Shown: positions 51,286 through 59,123 of the stretch, one piece after another | How positions within the stretch are numbered: the first letter of the stretch is position 1 | How the letters are laid out: every line of letters starts with the position of its first letter | Source: Pedobacter sp. | Lineage (GTDB): Bacteria > Bacteroidota > Bacteroidia > Sphingobacteriales > Sphingobacteriaceae | Length of the DNA: 64,000 bases | NCBI GenBank assembly: GCA_031119475.1 | Contig: JAVHXV010000001.1 | Span: 1,182,849 to 1,246,848 of the forward strand | Reading direction: 5' to 3' | Position numbers and translations under genes: made by a program | Notes under the pieces: generated by a model | The model's database searches: none | What the model was told of the DNA's origin: nothing | What the model saw: only the letters and a program-made list of their open reading frames with translations

Positions 51286-53673
51286 TTAAATCCTTTTGGT
51301 AAAAAGTTTGATCTTATGGTAAAGATCATCTGGCAAAAACGGCTTAACGATCACATCATTGATACCTACCTGTATCACCCTGTCTTCGATATCATCTTTG
51401 ATGTTGGCCGTTAAGGCAATAATTGGCACGGAAATACCTTTGGCCCTAATTTTCTCGGTAGCTTCATAGCCATCCATTACCGGCATGTGCAGGTCCATCA
51501 GCACGGCATGGTGCTTGCGTTCATCTAACAGGTTAAGGGCTTCGAGGCCATTATTGGCCACATCGACCTCAGCTCCCCAATTTTGGAGAAAGGTTTTGGC
51601 TACCAGAACATTGAGCGCATTGTCTTCGACCAATAAAATGGAAAGGCCGGCAAATGGTTTCTCTTTTTCATCAGCGAAGCTATTGCCCAAAATTTTTGGC
51701 TTCTGCTCATAGCTCTTATCATTGGAGTAATGCTGATGGGTGGCCTTCGCAAAGGTGAGCTCAAAATAAAATGTGGCGCCCTGCCCTTCTTCACTGATGA
51801 CTTTCAAAGTAGAATTTTGCAGCTCCAAAATCCGTTTAGAAATAGCCAGCCCTAGGCCGGTACCGCCAAAACTTCGTGAAGTAGAGGAATCAGCCTGTGT
51901 AAAACGGTCAAATATAATGGTCTGCTTTTCTTTTGAAATCCCGATCCCGGTATCCTTTACCTGAATTTTTAAGGTAAGGCTTTCCTCTGTCTGACCAATT
52001 TCATCAATACTTACCTCCACATAGCCTTTTGGCGTAAACTTGATCGCATTGTGAACCAGATTGGTGATCACCTGGAAAATCCTGGTCGGATCTCCAAGCA
52101 GTTTGGTCTGGATAGGCTCCGGTTGCCTAAGCTTCAGCTCGATGCCTTTTTCTTGCGCATAATTCTGTAGGCCAGCCAAAATGTTCTTTACAATGGCCAC
52201 AATGTCAATTTCTGTCCGCTCCAATGAAATTTTTCCGGCCTCGATCTTATTGTAATCCAAGATATCGTTCACAATCCCCAGCAGGTTGTTTGCAGAAAAA
52301 AGCATGATATCCAGCTGCTCGGCCTGATCTGGTCGTGGACTGTTCTTCAGGAGCAAATGGCTCATGCCGATGACCGAGTTTAGTGGCGTCCTGATCTCAT
52401 GGCTCATCGTACTCAGAAATTCGGTCTTGGCCACCAGACCCTGTTCAGCCTGCAACCTGGCCTTTTTAAGCTGGAAGGAAACACGGTGCGACAAAATCAG
52501 CGACTGCAAAAAGAAGAAGCTGATGTATCCACAGAAGCTTACAAATTGTAGGCGTGGTATCAGTGTCCAGTAATAGAGCAGCGTAATGGCAAACACTACC
52601 ATCAGTGCCAATGCACTGAGCAATGCGTAATTGGATCCGGTACGCTTCCGTTTGTAGGCTATGGTATAAATATATAGCGTATAGGCGATACAAAAGACCG
52701 TAACCACCAAAAATGGATTGATCAATTGACTAAAATAATAGGGCGAAAGCACAAGCGTACTGGCACTAAATAGCAGGCAGATGGCACAGAGTGCATTTAC
52801 CACCATTTTATTCAGATCCAAAGGGTACAAATAGCGCGTGTATAGCCCAAACAGCCCAATGCCCAAAAATAAGGTGATGTATTCCAATCTTACCGCTAAG
52901 TTCCAGGGCAGGTCTGGCAATACGGTATGGAGTTCGTAATTGTCTACTCCGATAATCCGATAACTGTAAACTATAGAATATAAAGAGAAAAGTAAAATTG
53001 CCTTGTCTTTATTTCCCATCAGGTAAAGACCAATAAAAAACATACCGCCCATGAACAGGCAGCCGGTCAGTAAAAGGTCAATGGCCTCTTCGCGTGCTCT
53101 TTCCAATTCGACGACCTCTTTGGTACCGATATAGATCTGGTCTTTGATGCCGCCCTTACTGTGCACATAATTGGCAATCTGCAAGGTAAGTGTTGCACTG
53201 GTCATCCCTTCGGGGATATCGAAAGCCCGGTACTGCCAATGTGCAATAAAATCCTTTGCGTTGGTAGCCACCTTTCCATTTGTTGCCACTTCCTTGCCGT
53301 TGAGGAAAAGGCGATAGGCACAATAGACATCGGGCATATCGATCCTGAACACCCGATCTGTTTTGGGCAACAGCAGTTTGAGCTGATAGGTTGCATAGCC
53401 AAAGGCAGGCAATTGTTTGCCATTGATGCTCAAGTCATTCCATTTGGCCGGAAAATCAACAACCATCCCTTTTGGTGGAACCGTATCCAGGGGCTGCACC
53501 AGCTTGTTCCAGTAAAAAGTCCACTCTCCATCAAGCGGAATCTTTTCATCGAGCCTGTATTGCCTTAGATCCATCACCCCTGCCTTAGCCTTTGGAACAG
53601 GACCAATCTGCGCATAGCCCACTAAGGGTGCACAAAGTGATAAAAAAACGACAGACCACAAACAATGTTTCAT
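51286..53673 (-). CDS. Hybrid 7TMR-DISM sensor histidine kinase/response regulator
   Basis: 795 residues from ATG 53673 (MKHCLWSVVFLSLCAPLVGYAQ signal peptide). Met at 53697 would add eight residues before it and is an alternative. The layout is: a galactose-binding-like extracellular domain (about 40-190; GEWTFYWNKLV), seven helices (about 200-400), HisKA with STMSHEIRTPLNSVIGMSHLL (His about 423), HATPase with TNLVHNAIKFTPKG and GTGLGLAISKRIL, and a C-terminal REC with AVLMDLHMPVMDGYEA. It is divergent from the lanthipeptide dehydratase across 212 bp and may sense a signal for that locus. Confidence 0.93.
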   Translation of the reverse strand: MKHCLWSVVFLSLCAPLVGYAQIGPVPKAKAGVMDLRQYRLDEKIPLDGEWTFYWNKLVQPLDTVPPKGMVVDFPAKWNDLSINGKQLPAFGYATYQLKLLLPKTDRVFRIDMPDVYCAYRLFLNGKEVATNGKVATNAKDFIAHWQYRAFDIPEGMTSATLTLQIANYVHSKGGIKDQIYIGTKEVVELERAREEAIDLLLTGCLFMGGMFFIGLYLMGNKDKAILLFSLYSIVYSYRIIGVDNYELHTVLPDLPWNLAVRLEYITLFLGIGLFGLYTRYLYPLDLNKMVVNALCAICLLFSASTLVLSPYYFSQLINPFLVVTVFCIAYTLYIYTIAYKRKRTGSNYALLSALALMVVFAITLLYYWTLIPRLQFVSFCGYISFFFLQSLILSHRVSFQLKKARLQAEQGLVAKTEFLSTMSHEIRTPLNSVIGMSHLLLKNSPRPDQAEQLDIMLFSANNLLGIVNDILDYNKIEAGKISLERTEIDIVAIVKNILAGLQNYAQEKGIELKLRQPEPIQTKLLGDPTRIFQVITNLVHNAIKFTPKGYVEVSIDEIGQTEESLTLKIQVKDTGIGISKEKQTIIFDRFTQADSSTSRSFGGTGLGLAISKRILELQNSTLKVISEEGQGATFYFELTFAKATHQHYSNDKSYEQKPKILGNSFADEKEKPFAGLSILLVEDNALNVLVAKTFLQNWGAEVDVANNGLEALNLLDERKHHAVLMDLHMPVMDGYEATEKIRAKGISVPIIALTANIKDDIEDRVIQVGINDVIVKPFLPDDLYHKIKLFTKRI

Positions 53674-53885
53674 GGCTTTGTAAAGGTCGATCACCATTGA
53701 CGTATGGGATTTTTTAAGGAACAGCCACGAAGATAAGATTGTTTCATCGGATACTAAAATGCTCAACATTCCTTTTTGTGGTGCTAAGGCAGATGTGGGA
53801 AACAAAATATAAATATTTGTTGCAATCTGATTTGGAAATCACATCTTTACATCATCTCACGCCTTCATTCAAAACAGGAATTGTT

Positions 53886-56693
53886 ATGGATTTAAAACCA
53901 CTTGACAAAATAATTTGTCGTACGCCAGTATTTGGCATCAATGCCCTCCTCTCCCAGGTCCTAGCAGAATTAAAAGCAAAAATTGAAGAATCATCTCCTG
54001 TATTTGCCGAACTCGTTACAGATCTGGATGCCGCAAATCTCGATCAACTGCCCGACAGGATTAGGTATGCGCTCTGGAAATATTTTAACCGGTCGAAATT
54101 TCGGTCGACACCCTTTGGTTCATTTGCCGCCATCACCCTGCTCCACATTGCTGATCAATTGCCAGCTAAAATAATTGTAACAAAAGACCTTGACAGGCAT
54201 TATTTTATCGATTGGAGCAAAAAACAGCAATACCTTAACCAAATCAAGCAACATATCGAACCCGATCAATTTTTTTTGAGCAATTCTTCCATTTATTTTA
54301 CCGGAGATGAAATACGTTACCTCAAAATTAGGGAAAATATACATGAATTGGCCGCTGTAAGTGCCATTCCAGAACTAAGTGCCCTATTGCTTACCTGTAA
54401 GCGAAAAACAACTGGCGCCATGATCTTTGAACTGATGAAAGCGGCATTTGGCATGGATGTTCAGGAAACAACTTTTTTTGTCAGGCAGCTCATCGATCGG
54501 CAACTGCTGTTTTCAGATCGGCACCCAAACCTGATTGGGCCCGATTATTTTGAAAGGCTTAAGATTAAAGCGCCGCCATCACCATCAGATTACATCATTG
54601 CAGAAAGAAAACGCATTGAAGGAAACTTTGACAGTTCATGCCTCAAACACTTCCCTGCACTGGTCAAATTTATGGCTAGCGTAATCGGAATCCCAGAAAA
54701 TATCGATCTGGACCATTTCAAGACCCAGTTTCTTCAAAGATTTGAACACCAGGAAATCAGCTTGGCACTTGCCCTGGATCCAGAAATAGGCATAGGCTAT
54801 GGCAACCTGGCCCAACAGCGTCACACCAACATGCTGGTCGACGAAATCAAGCAGGCTCGCTTTAGCAAAGCCTTGCCCACCATTGAATATGGAGCATTTC
54901 ATACTTTCCTGCTTAATAAAATCATTAAGGGCAATCCGATCAAGCTGGAAGATTTTGTGCCAGATCTGAACATCGAGCCGCCAATGATACCCAATACCTT
55001 CAGTTTCATCTTTCATCTGCATGGGCACCAACCGGTTATTGCTTACGGTGGCGGGTCAACGGCCACAGCCTTAATTGGCCGTTTTACCTTGGGAAATGAC
55101 GATATGGAAGCCTACGCTAAGAAAATAGCAGAAATTGAAGCCGAAGCGAATCCCGAGATCGCCTTTTTTGATATCTCCTATCAGGCCCAGGGAAAAATAG
55201 ACAATGTTAACCGTCGCAGATCAATCTATCCTTATGAACTTCCCATACTTACCTGGTCCAATGCCGAAATGCCACTGGACCTAAATGACCTTTTGGTCAG
55301 CGTAGAAAATGGTGAGGTCATCCTCAAATCAAGAGAACTGGGAAAAAGGGTGATGCCCAGGATACCATCGGCCTATAATTATACCCGTTCTGACCTTGCG
55401 GTCTATCGCTTATTGTGCGATGTTAAAAATCAGGGGATAGCCACCCAATTTTCATTCAGGCTGCAGGATTTTTTTCCAAAGCTTTCCTACTACCCCCGAG
55501 TAAGCTTTCATCAGCTGATCGTATCGCCAGCAACCTGGCTCTTGCCCAGGTCACTTTATCAGGACAGCAACTGTGAAGTGGCCGCTTTAAAAAAATGGTT
55601 GGCTCAGACAGGCATTAAATTTAGGTTTAGGGCAGGCTATGCCGATGCTACCCTATGTTTTGATCCCAGCTTGCCAGAGGATCTTTGGGCATTGCTCAAT
55701 TTTTGTAGGCAACAAGCAGAAGACGTGTACATCAGTGAGGCCTTGATTACCGAAGAAGATTGCATCGAAGATGAACACGGAACGCCATATTTTCCACAGT
55801 ACATTGCCAATTTTCATCATCGCGAAAAGATCTATCAGCCCCTTCAACCTCGACAAAAAGGACATGCAAAAACCGAACATGCACAATTGCCCGGTGGCGA
55901 CTGGCTCTATTTCGAATTGTATAGCCATCCATTGAAAGGAAATTCCTTACTGCTGAACCAGGTTCAAAGTTTTGTAAAAGTTCATCGGCCGTTGCTGAAA
56001 AAATGGTTTTTTATCCGTTATAACCAGTCGGGACCACACCTCCGCCTTCGGCTTCACATGAAAAGGAAAGTTGATGGGTTTAGGCTGATCGAATCGCTCA
56101 AAAAGCTGATCGAACCAGAACTGCAACTGGGCAGCATCAACGACTTTAAGATCAAGACCTACTTCAGGGAAACCCATCGCTACGGTGCAAAGAGAATGGA
56201 CTTGGTCGAACATTTCTTTGCCATTGATAGTAAAAGCGTACTCTATATTCTGGGCAGGGCAAAATCTGAAGACCAATTGTTGCTCAACTGTCAGAACCTG
56301 ATCTTATTTTGGCTCATGGCCTGGTTGCCTAGAATTGAAGACCAACTTAGCTTTGTAAAAGAGATGGCCGTCAGGTTTGACTTGGAGATGCAGATCGGTA
56401 CAGACCATTTTAAAAAAATCAATGCCAACTTTAATGCCCTAAAATCAAGGTCTGGAAAACTTGCATTTAACCTACCGAAATATCTTTTAACAGCTTACGA
56501 AAAAAGCCTGGGCTCAATTTTTCAGACCTGTAATGGGATTAGCGAAGAAAGCCGGTTAATGGCAGACCTGATCCATATGCATGTGAATCGGCTCTTCACC
56601 TCGGATCAGCGGATGTACGAAACCGTGATCTATCATTTTTTGGTGCGGACACTCCAGATTAAGCGCGCGGTTTCAAAAACCCCACAGGAATGA
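53886..56693 (+). CDS. Lantibiotic dehydratase (LanB), full length
   Basis: 935 residues from ATG 53886. Class I dehydratase: it glutamylates Ser/Thr of a precursor peptide using glutamyl-tRNA and then eliminates glutamate to give Dha/Dhb. The N-terminal Lant_dehydr_N part has LPDRIRYALWKYFNRSKFRSTPFGSFAAI (about 57-85). The C-terminal SpaB-type elimination domain (about 668-930) begins GGDWLYFELYSHPLKGNSLL and holds KWFFIRYNQSGPHLRLRLHM, with Arg and His residues like those of NisB. Both halves are in one chain, unlike split LanBs. No LanC, transporter or protease is in view. Its stop overlaps the facing kinase gene by 35 nt. Confidence 0.93.
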   Translation: MDLKPLDKIICRTPVFGINALLSQVLAELKAKIEESSPVFAELVTDLDAANLDQLPDRIRYALWKYFNRSKFRSTPFGSFAAITLLHIADQLPAKIIVTKDLDRHYFIDWSKKQQYLNQIKQHIEPDQFFLSNSSIYFTGDEIRYLKIRENIHELAAVSAIPELSALLLTCKRKTTGAMIFELMKAAFGMDVQETTFFVRQLIDRQLLFSDRHPNLIGPDYFERLKIKAPPSPSDYIIAERKRIEGNFDSSCLKHFPALVKFMASVIGIPENIDLDHFKTQFLQRFEHQEISLALALDPEIGIGYGNLAQQRHTNMLVDEIKQARFSKALPTIEYGAFHTFLLNKIIKGNPIKLEDFVPDLNIEPPMIPNTFSFIFHLHGHQPVIAYGGGSTATALIGRFTLGNDDMEAYAKKIAEIEAEANPEIAFFDISYQAQGKIDNVNRRRSIYPYELPILTWSNAEMPLDLNDLLVSVENGEVILKSRELGKRVMPRIPSAYNYTRSDLAVYRLLCDVKNQGIATQFSFRLQDFFPKLSYYPRVSFHQLIVSPATWLLPRSLYQDSNCEVAALKKWLAQTGIKFRFRAGYADATLCFDPSLPEDLWALLNFCRQQAEDVYISEALITEEDCIEDEHGTPYFPQYIANFHHREKIYQPLQPRQKGHAKTEHAQLPGGDWLYFELYSHPLKGNSLLLNQVQSFVKVHRPLLKKWFFIRYNQSGPHLRLRLHMKRKVDGFRLIESLKKLIEPELQLGSINDFKIKTYFRETHRYGAKRMDLVEHFFAIDSKSVLYILGRAKSEDQLLLNCQNLILFWLMAWLPRIEDQLSFVKEMAVRFDLEMQIGTDHFKKINANFNALKSRSGKLAFNLPKYLLTAYEKSLGSIFQTCNGISEESRLMADLIHMHVNRLFTSDQRMYETVIYHFLVRTLQIKRAVSKTPQE

Positions 56694-57747
56694 TTATTTC
56701 TACCCTGAACTGGCCATCATTTTGCTGATGGACGAAACTGGCCTGATCGCCATAGGCAAACTGCAGGCGGGTACGGATATTTTCCAGCCCCAGCTGATGG
56801 CTTTCAAAAGCACCATGAGGATGTGTGGCATTGTTGGTGGTGATGACCAGGTTTCCGTGATTGACCTTGAGGGTTACTGTTGGGATACATCTAGGATCAT
56901 CAAAATGGCCATGCTTCAGCATATTTTCGACCAACGTGAGCAGGATCAAAGGAATAATTTGAAACGACGAGATTTCCTGTCCATAGCACAGCTCAACAGG
57001 CACCTGTTTTTCATGTTTTAAGTGATAAAGAGCCAATAAATTTTCAACTTGGCCAACTTCATCCATCAGGCTTACCTGTTCGTCCATAGCATAGGCATCC
57101 ATGGCAAAACGCATCATTTCAGCAAGCCTGATGACCGCCTCTCCGGCTTCTGAAGAAAGGACATGCACTTTTTGATAGATGAAATCTAGCGTGTTAAAAA
57201 GAAAATGGGGATTGATCTGTGCGTTTAGTAGTGCATTCTTGGCAGTAGTGAGCTGATGCGCAACCTGTTGTTGGGCAATGATCGCATTCAGCCTATCCTT
57301 CTCCAGTTCTGCTGCCCTTTTTCTTTCGTGTAGATACGTTCTCAGAAAATAATATCCAGTTGAAAATCCGATATAGAGGGTAGCCCGATAAGTATTGCGC
57401 AGGATATAACTCGTATAAAACTGTGTCGATTCATTTGTCAAACGCACCAGTATCAATAATTGGGAGACCAAAAACTGACAGCCGATGTAAGCGGCAACCT
57501 GGAATACCAGTATAAACGGCAATCGCCAAATCGCATGTCGCCCATGCTGTAGGGCGAAAGGCAAAAACAATAGCGCATTCAGATAGAAGAAGAGCACAAA
57601 AACCAAATAGTGCATCAAATAGACCAAAGGCTTTCCAAAGCTATTTAGGGCGAAGCCAATGCTGAGGGTTTCATAGCACATGTAAAATGTCCATCCAAAG
57701 ATGTGGGCCTGATAGGTGTTCAGCCACTTTAAAAATTTCATGATCAT
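56659..57747 (-). CDS. LytS/YehU-type sensor histidine kinase of the LanB locus
   Basis: 362 residues from ATG 57747; ATG 57741 is also possible, and the M at the very start of the longer ORF is a TTG. It has an N-terminal membrane domain with four to five helices (about 10-150), then a coil and the His_kinase domain with ALLNAQINPHFLFNTLDFIYQK and an HATPase part with ILLTLVENMLKHGHFDD and HQLGLENIRTRLQFAYG. It converges on lanB (35-nt overlap) and diverges from the precursor gene. It pairs with the LytTR regulator at 57997-58740, with the precursor gene lying between the two. Confidence 0.92.
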   Translation of the reverse strand: MIMKFLKWLNTYQAHIFGWTFYMCYETLSIGFALNSFGKPLVYLMHYLVFVLFFYLNALLFLPFALQHGRHAIWRLPFILVFQVAAYIGCQFLVSQLLILVRLTNESTQFYTSYILRNTYRATLYIGFSTGYYFLRTYLHERKRAAELEKDRLNAIIAQQQVAHQLTTAKNALLNAQINPHFLFNTLDFIYQKVHVLSSEAGEAVIRLAEMMRFAMDAYAMDEQVSLMDEVGQVENLLALYHLKHEKQVPVELCYGQEISSFQIIPLILLTLVENMLKHGHFDDPRCIPTVTLKVNHGNLVITTNNATHPHGAFESHQLGLENIRTRLQFAYGDQASFVHQQNDGQFRVEIIIPVGFLKPRA

Positions 57748-57844
57748 AAAATTCAATTATGTCCCGAAAATCTTCCTGTTCGTATTAAAAATTTTTAACC
57801 CTAATCTTTCCAGCTTAAGTTTCACAAAAAATAAACTTATCATT

Positions 57845-58000
57845 ATGAAACGTAAAACCTTAAAACTTGTAGAAAGCACATTATTTGTGTACAAACAAAG
57901 TGGCCAACCCCTTAACGGAGCCATGACACCAACCGATACCACTTCGGTTATGACCACCACAACACATACCACAGGACTACATCGTAAAAACTTACGCTAG
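57845..58000 (+). CDS. Candidate Thr-rich, Cys-free LanB precursor peptide
   Basis: 51 codons, ATG 57845 to TAG 58000. The leader (residues 1-25) is basic with KTLKLVESTLF, a lanthipeptide-like hydrophobic/charged spacing, and ends PLNG. The core (26-51) has ten Thr (28, 30, 32, 33, 37-40, 42, 43) and Ser34, and ends in a basic HRKNLR. There is no Cys, so thioether rings are impossible. The gene lies 1.15 kb downstream of lanB between the divergent kinase and the convergent LytTR gene, with whose stop it shares CTAG. The precursor role is inference from the location, size and Thr content. Confidence 0.7.
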   Translation: MKRKTLKLVESTLFVYKQSGQPLNGAMTPTDTTSVMTTTTHTTGLHRKNLR

Positions 58001-58740
58001 TCTATTTTAGGGCAGGATGAATTTCTTCCTGCCTTAATTAATCTTTTCGCAAGAAATTGATTGAATTCTTTGCGAAAAGTCTCTCCGATAGTGAGCTCTA
58101 TTCCATTCGTTAATTTGAGCTGGTTTCCGGTAACCGACTCAATATGGTCTTGGTTGATTACAAAACTGCGGTGCACCTGGACAAATGCCTGAAAATCTTG
58201 TAGGGCCTTGATCATTTCCGCCAATGACATATAGGTCAGGATCTTCTTTTGCGAAGTGTAGATCAAGAGGTCATTCCGCCTGCTCTCTAACGCAACAATA
58301 TCACAATAATTAACCTTAGTAATTTTCAAATTTTCCTCTTTGTTCTTTACGAAAAAGAAATCCTGCTTTACGGCCGTGGGCACAGCTGTGGGAAACGGCA
58401 GCAACCTGTTCATGGTGATCATAAATTTACCCAATGAATAGGGTTTGAGCAGGTAGGCATCGGCATGGACTTCAAAGGCTTCCAGTGCATATTTCGTATA
58501 GGCCGTGGTGAAGATCAACTTTGTGGTCTTGCTCCTGATTTCTTTGGCCAGCTCTATCCCATTTATTTTAGGCATGTCGATATCCAGAAAAATGAAATCT
58601 ACTGGCCCATGGATATTTTTTAGCGCAATAAGTGGATCCGAATAGCTTTCAACCAACCGCAGCTGGGGCATGGCCGCAATATACATTTCCAGTCCCGCAA
58701 TCGCCATTTGCTCATCATCAACAATGATACAGGTATACAT
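57997..58740 (-). CDS. LytTR-family response regulator of the LanB locus
   Basis: 247 residues from ATG 58740. The REC domain (1-120) has DDE, phospho-Asp in FIFLDIDMPKINGIELA (about 54) and Lys in LLKPYSLGKF. The LytTR domain (about 140-240) includes FVQVHRSFVINQDHIESV and LTIGETFRKEF. It converges on the precursor gene with shared stop bases (CTAG at 57997-58000), so the two mRNAs end on each other. It probably pairs with the kinase at 56659-57747. Confidence 0.93.
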   Translation of the reverse strand: MYTCIIVDDEQMAIAGLEMYIAAMPQLRLVESYSDPLIALKNIHGPVDFIFLDIDMPKINGIELAKEIRSKTTKLIFTTAYTKYALEAFEVHADAYLLKPYSLGKFMITMNRLLPFPTAVPTAVKQDFFFVKNKEENLKITKVNYCDIVALESRRNDLLIYTSQKKILTYMSLAEMIKALQDFQAFVQVHRSFVINQDHIESVTGNQLKLTNGIELTIGETFRKEFNQFLAKRLIKAGRNSSCPKID

Positions 58741-59123
58741 CAGCTCAGTTTTAGAGGGAAAGTTACCTAATCGGAAGAGATTTTTTTTTGGCCGTTGGAT
58801 TGCTTCTTACCAATTCTACACGAATAGGTATATTTCCTTTACAGGACAGTTATTTTTCTGGACAAACAATTTTATGACCGAAAAAAACCTGAGGCACTAT
58901 AGACTTGGTGTGGAAAAAGATTGTGCACATAAAATGCTCTATTTTTTTACATTTTGAAATTCTTTTTGATCAAAATCGTTCATTATTTAATTTAAATTAC
59001 TGAAAGTCTGTAAATTATAAAATGCCCAGATTTTGAGCATTTTTTGCATGCATGCTCGAGCTGTAAAATCTTGACTTCAAAATTTTTATCTTAGTCAACA
59101 ACGCTCAAAAGCTCATCCTTACT
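58741..59123. other. 383-bp gap between the LytTR and STAND genes
   Basis: I see no gene or strong terminator here. It is AT-rich. A weak hairpin near 59020-59045 (AAAATGC/GCATTTT) and a TGCATGCATGC block at 59046-59056 precede the STAND gene. A 95-codon plus-strand frame is likely noise. Confidence 0.4.

Noticed and set aside
58670..58957. 95-codon plus-strand ORF upstream of the STAND gene
   Set aside because: It begins inside the LytTR gene in antisense and has a low-quality translation with no signal or motif.
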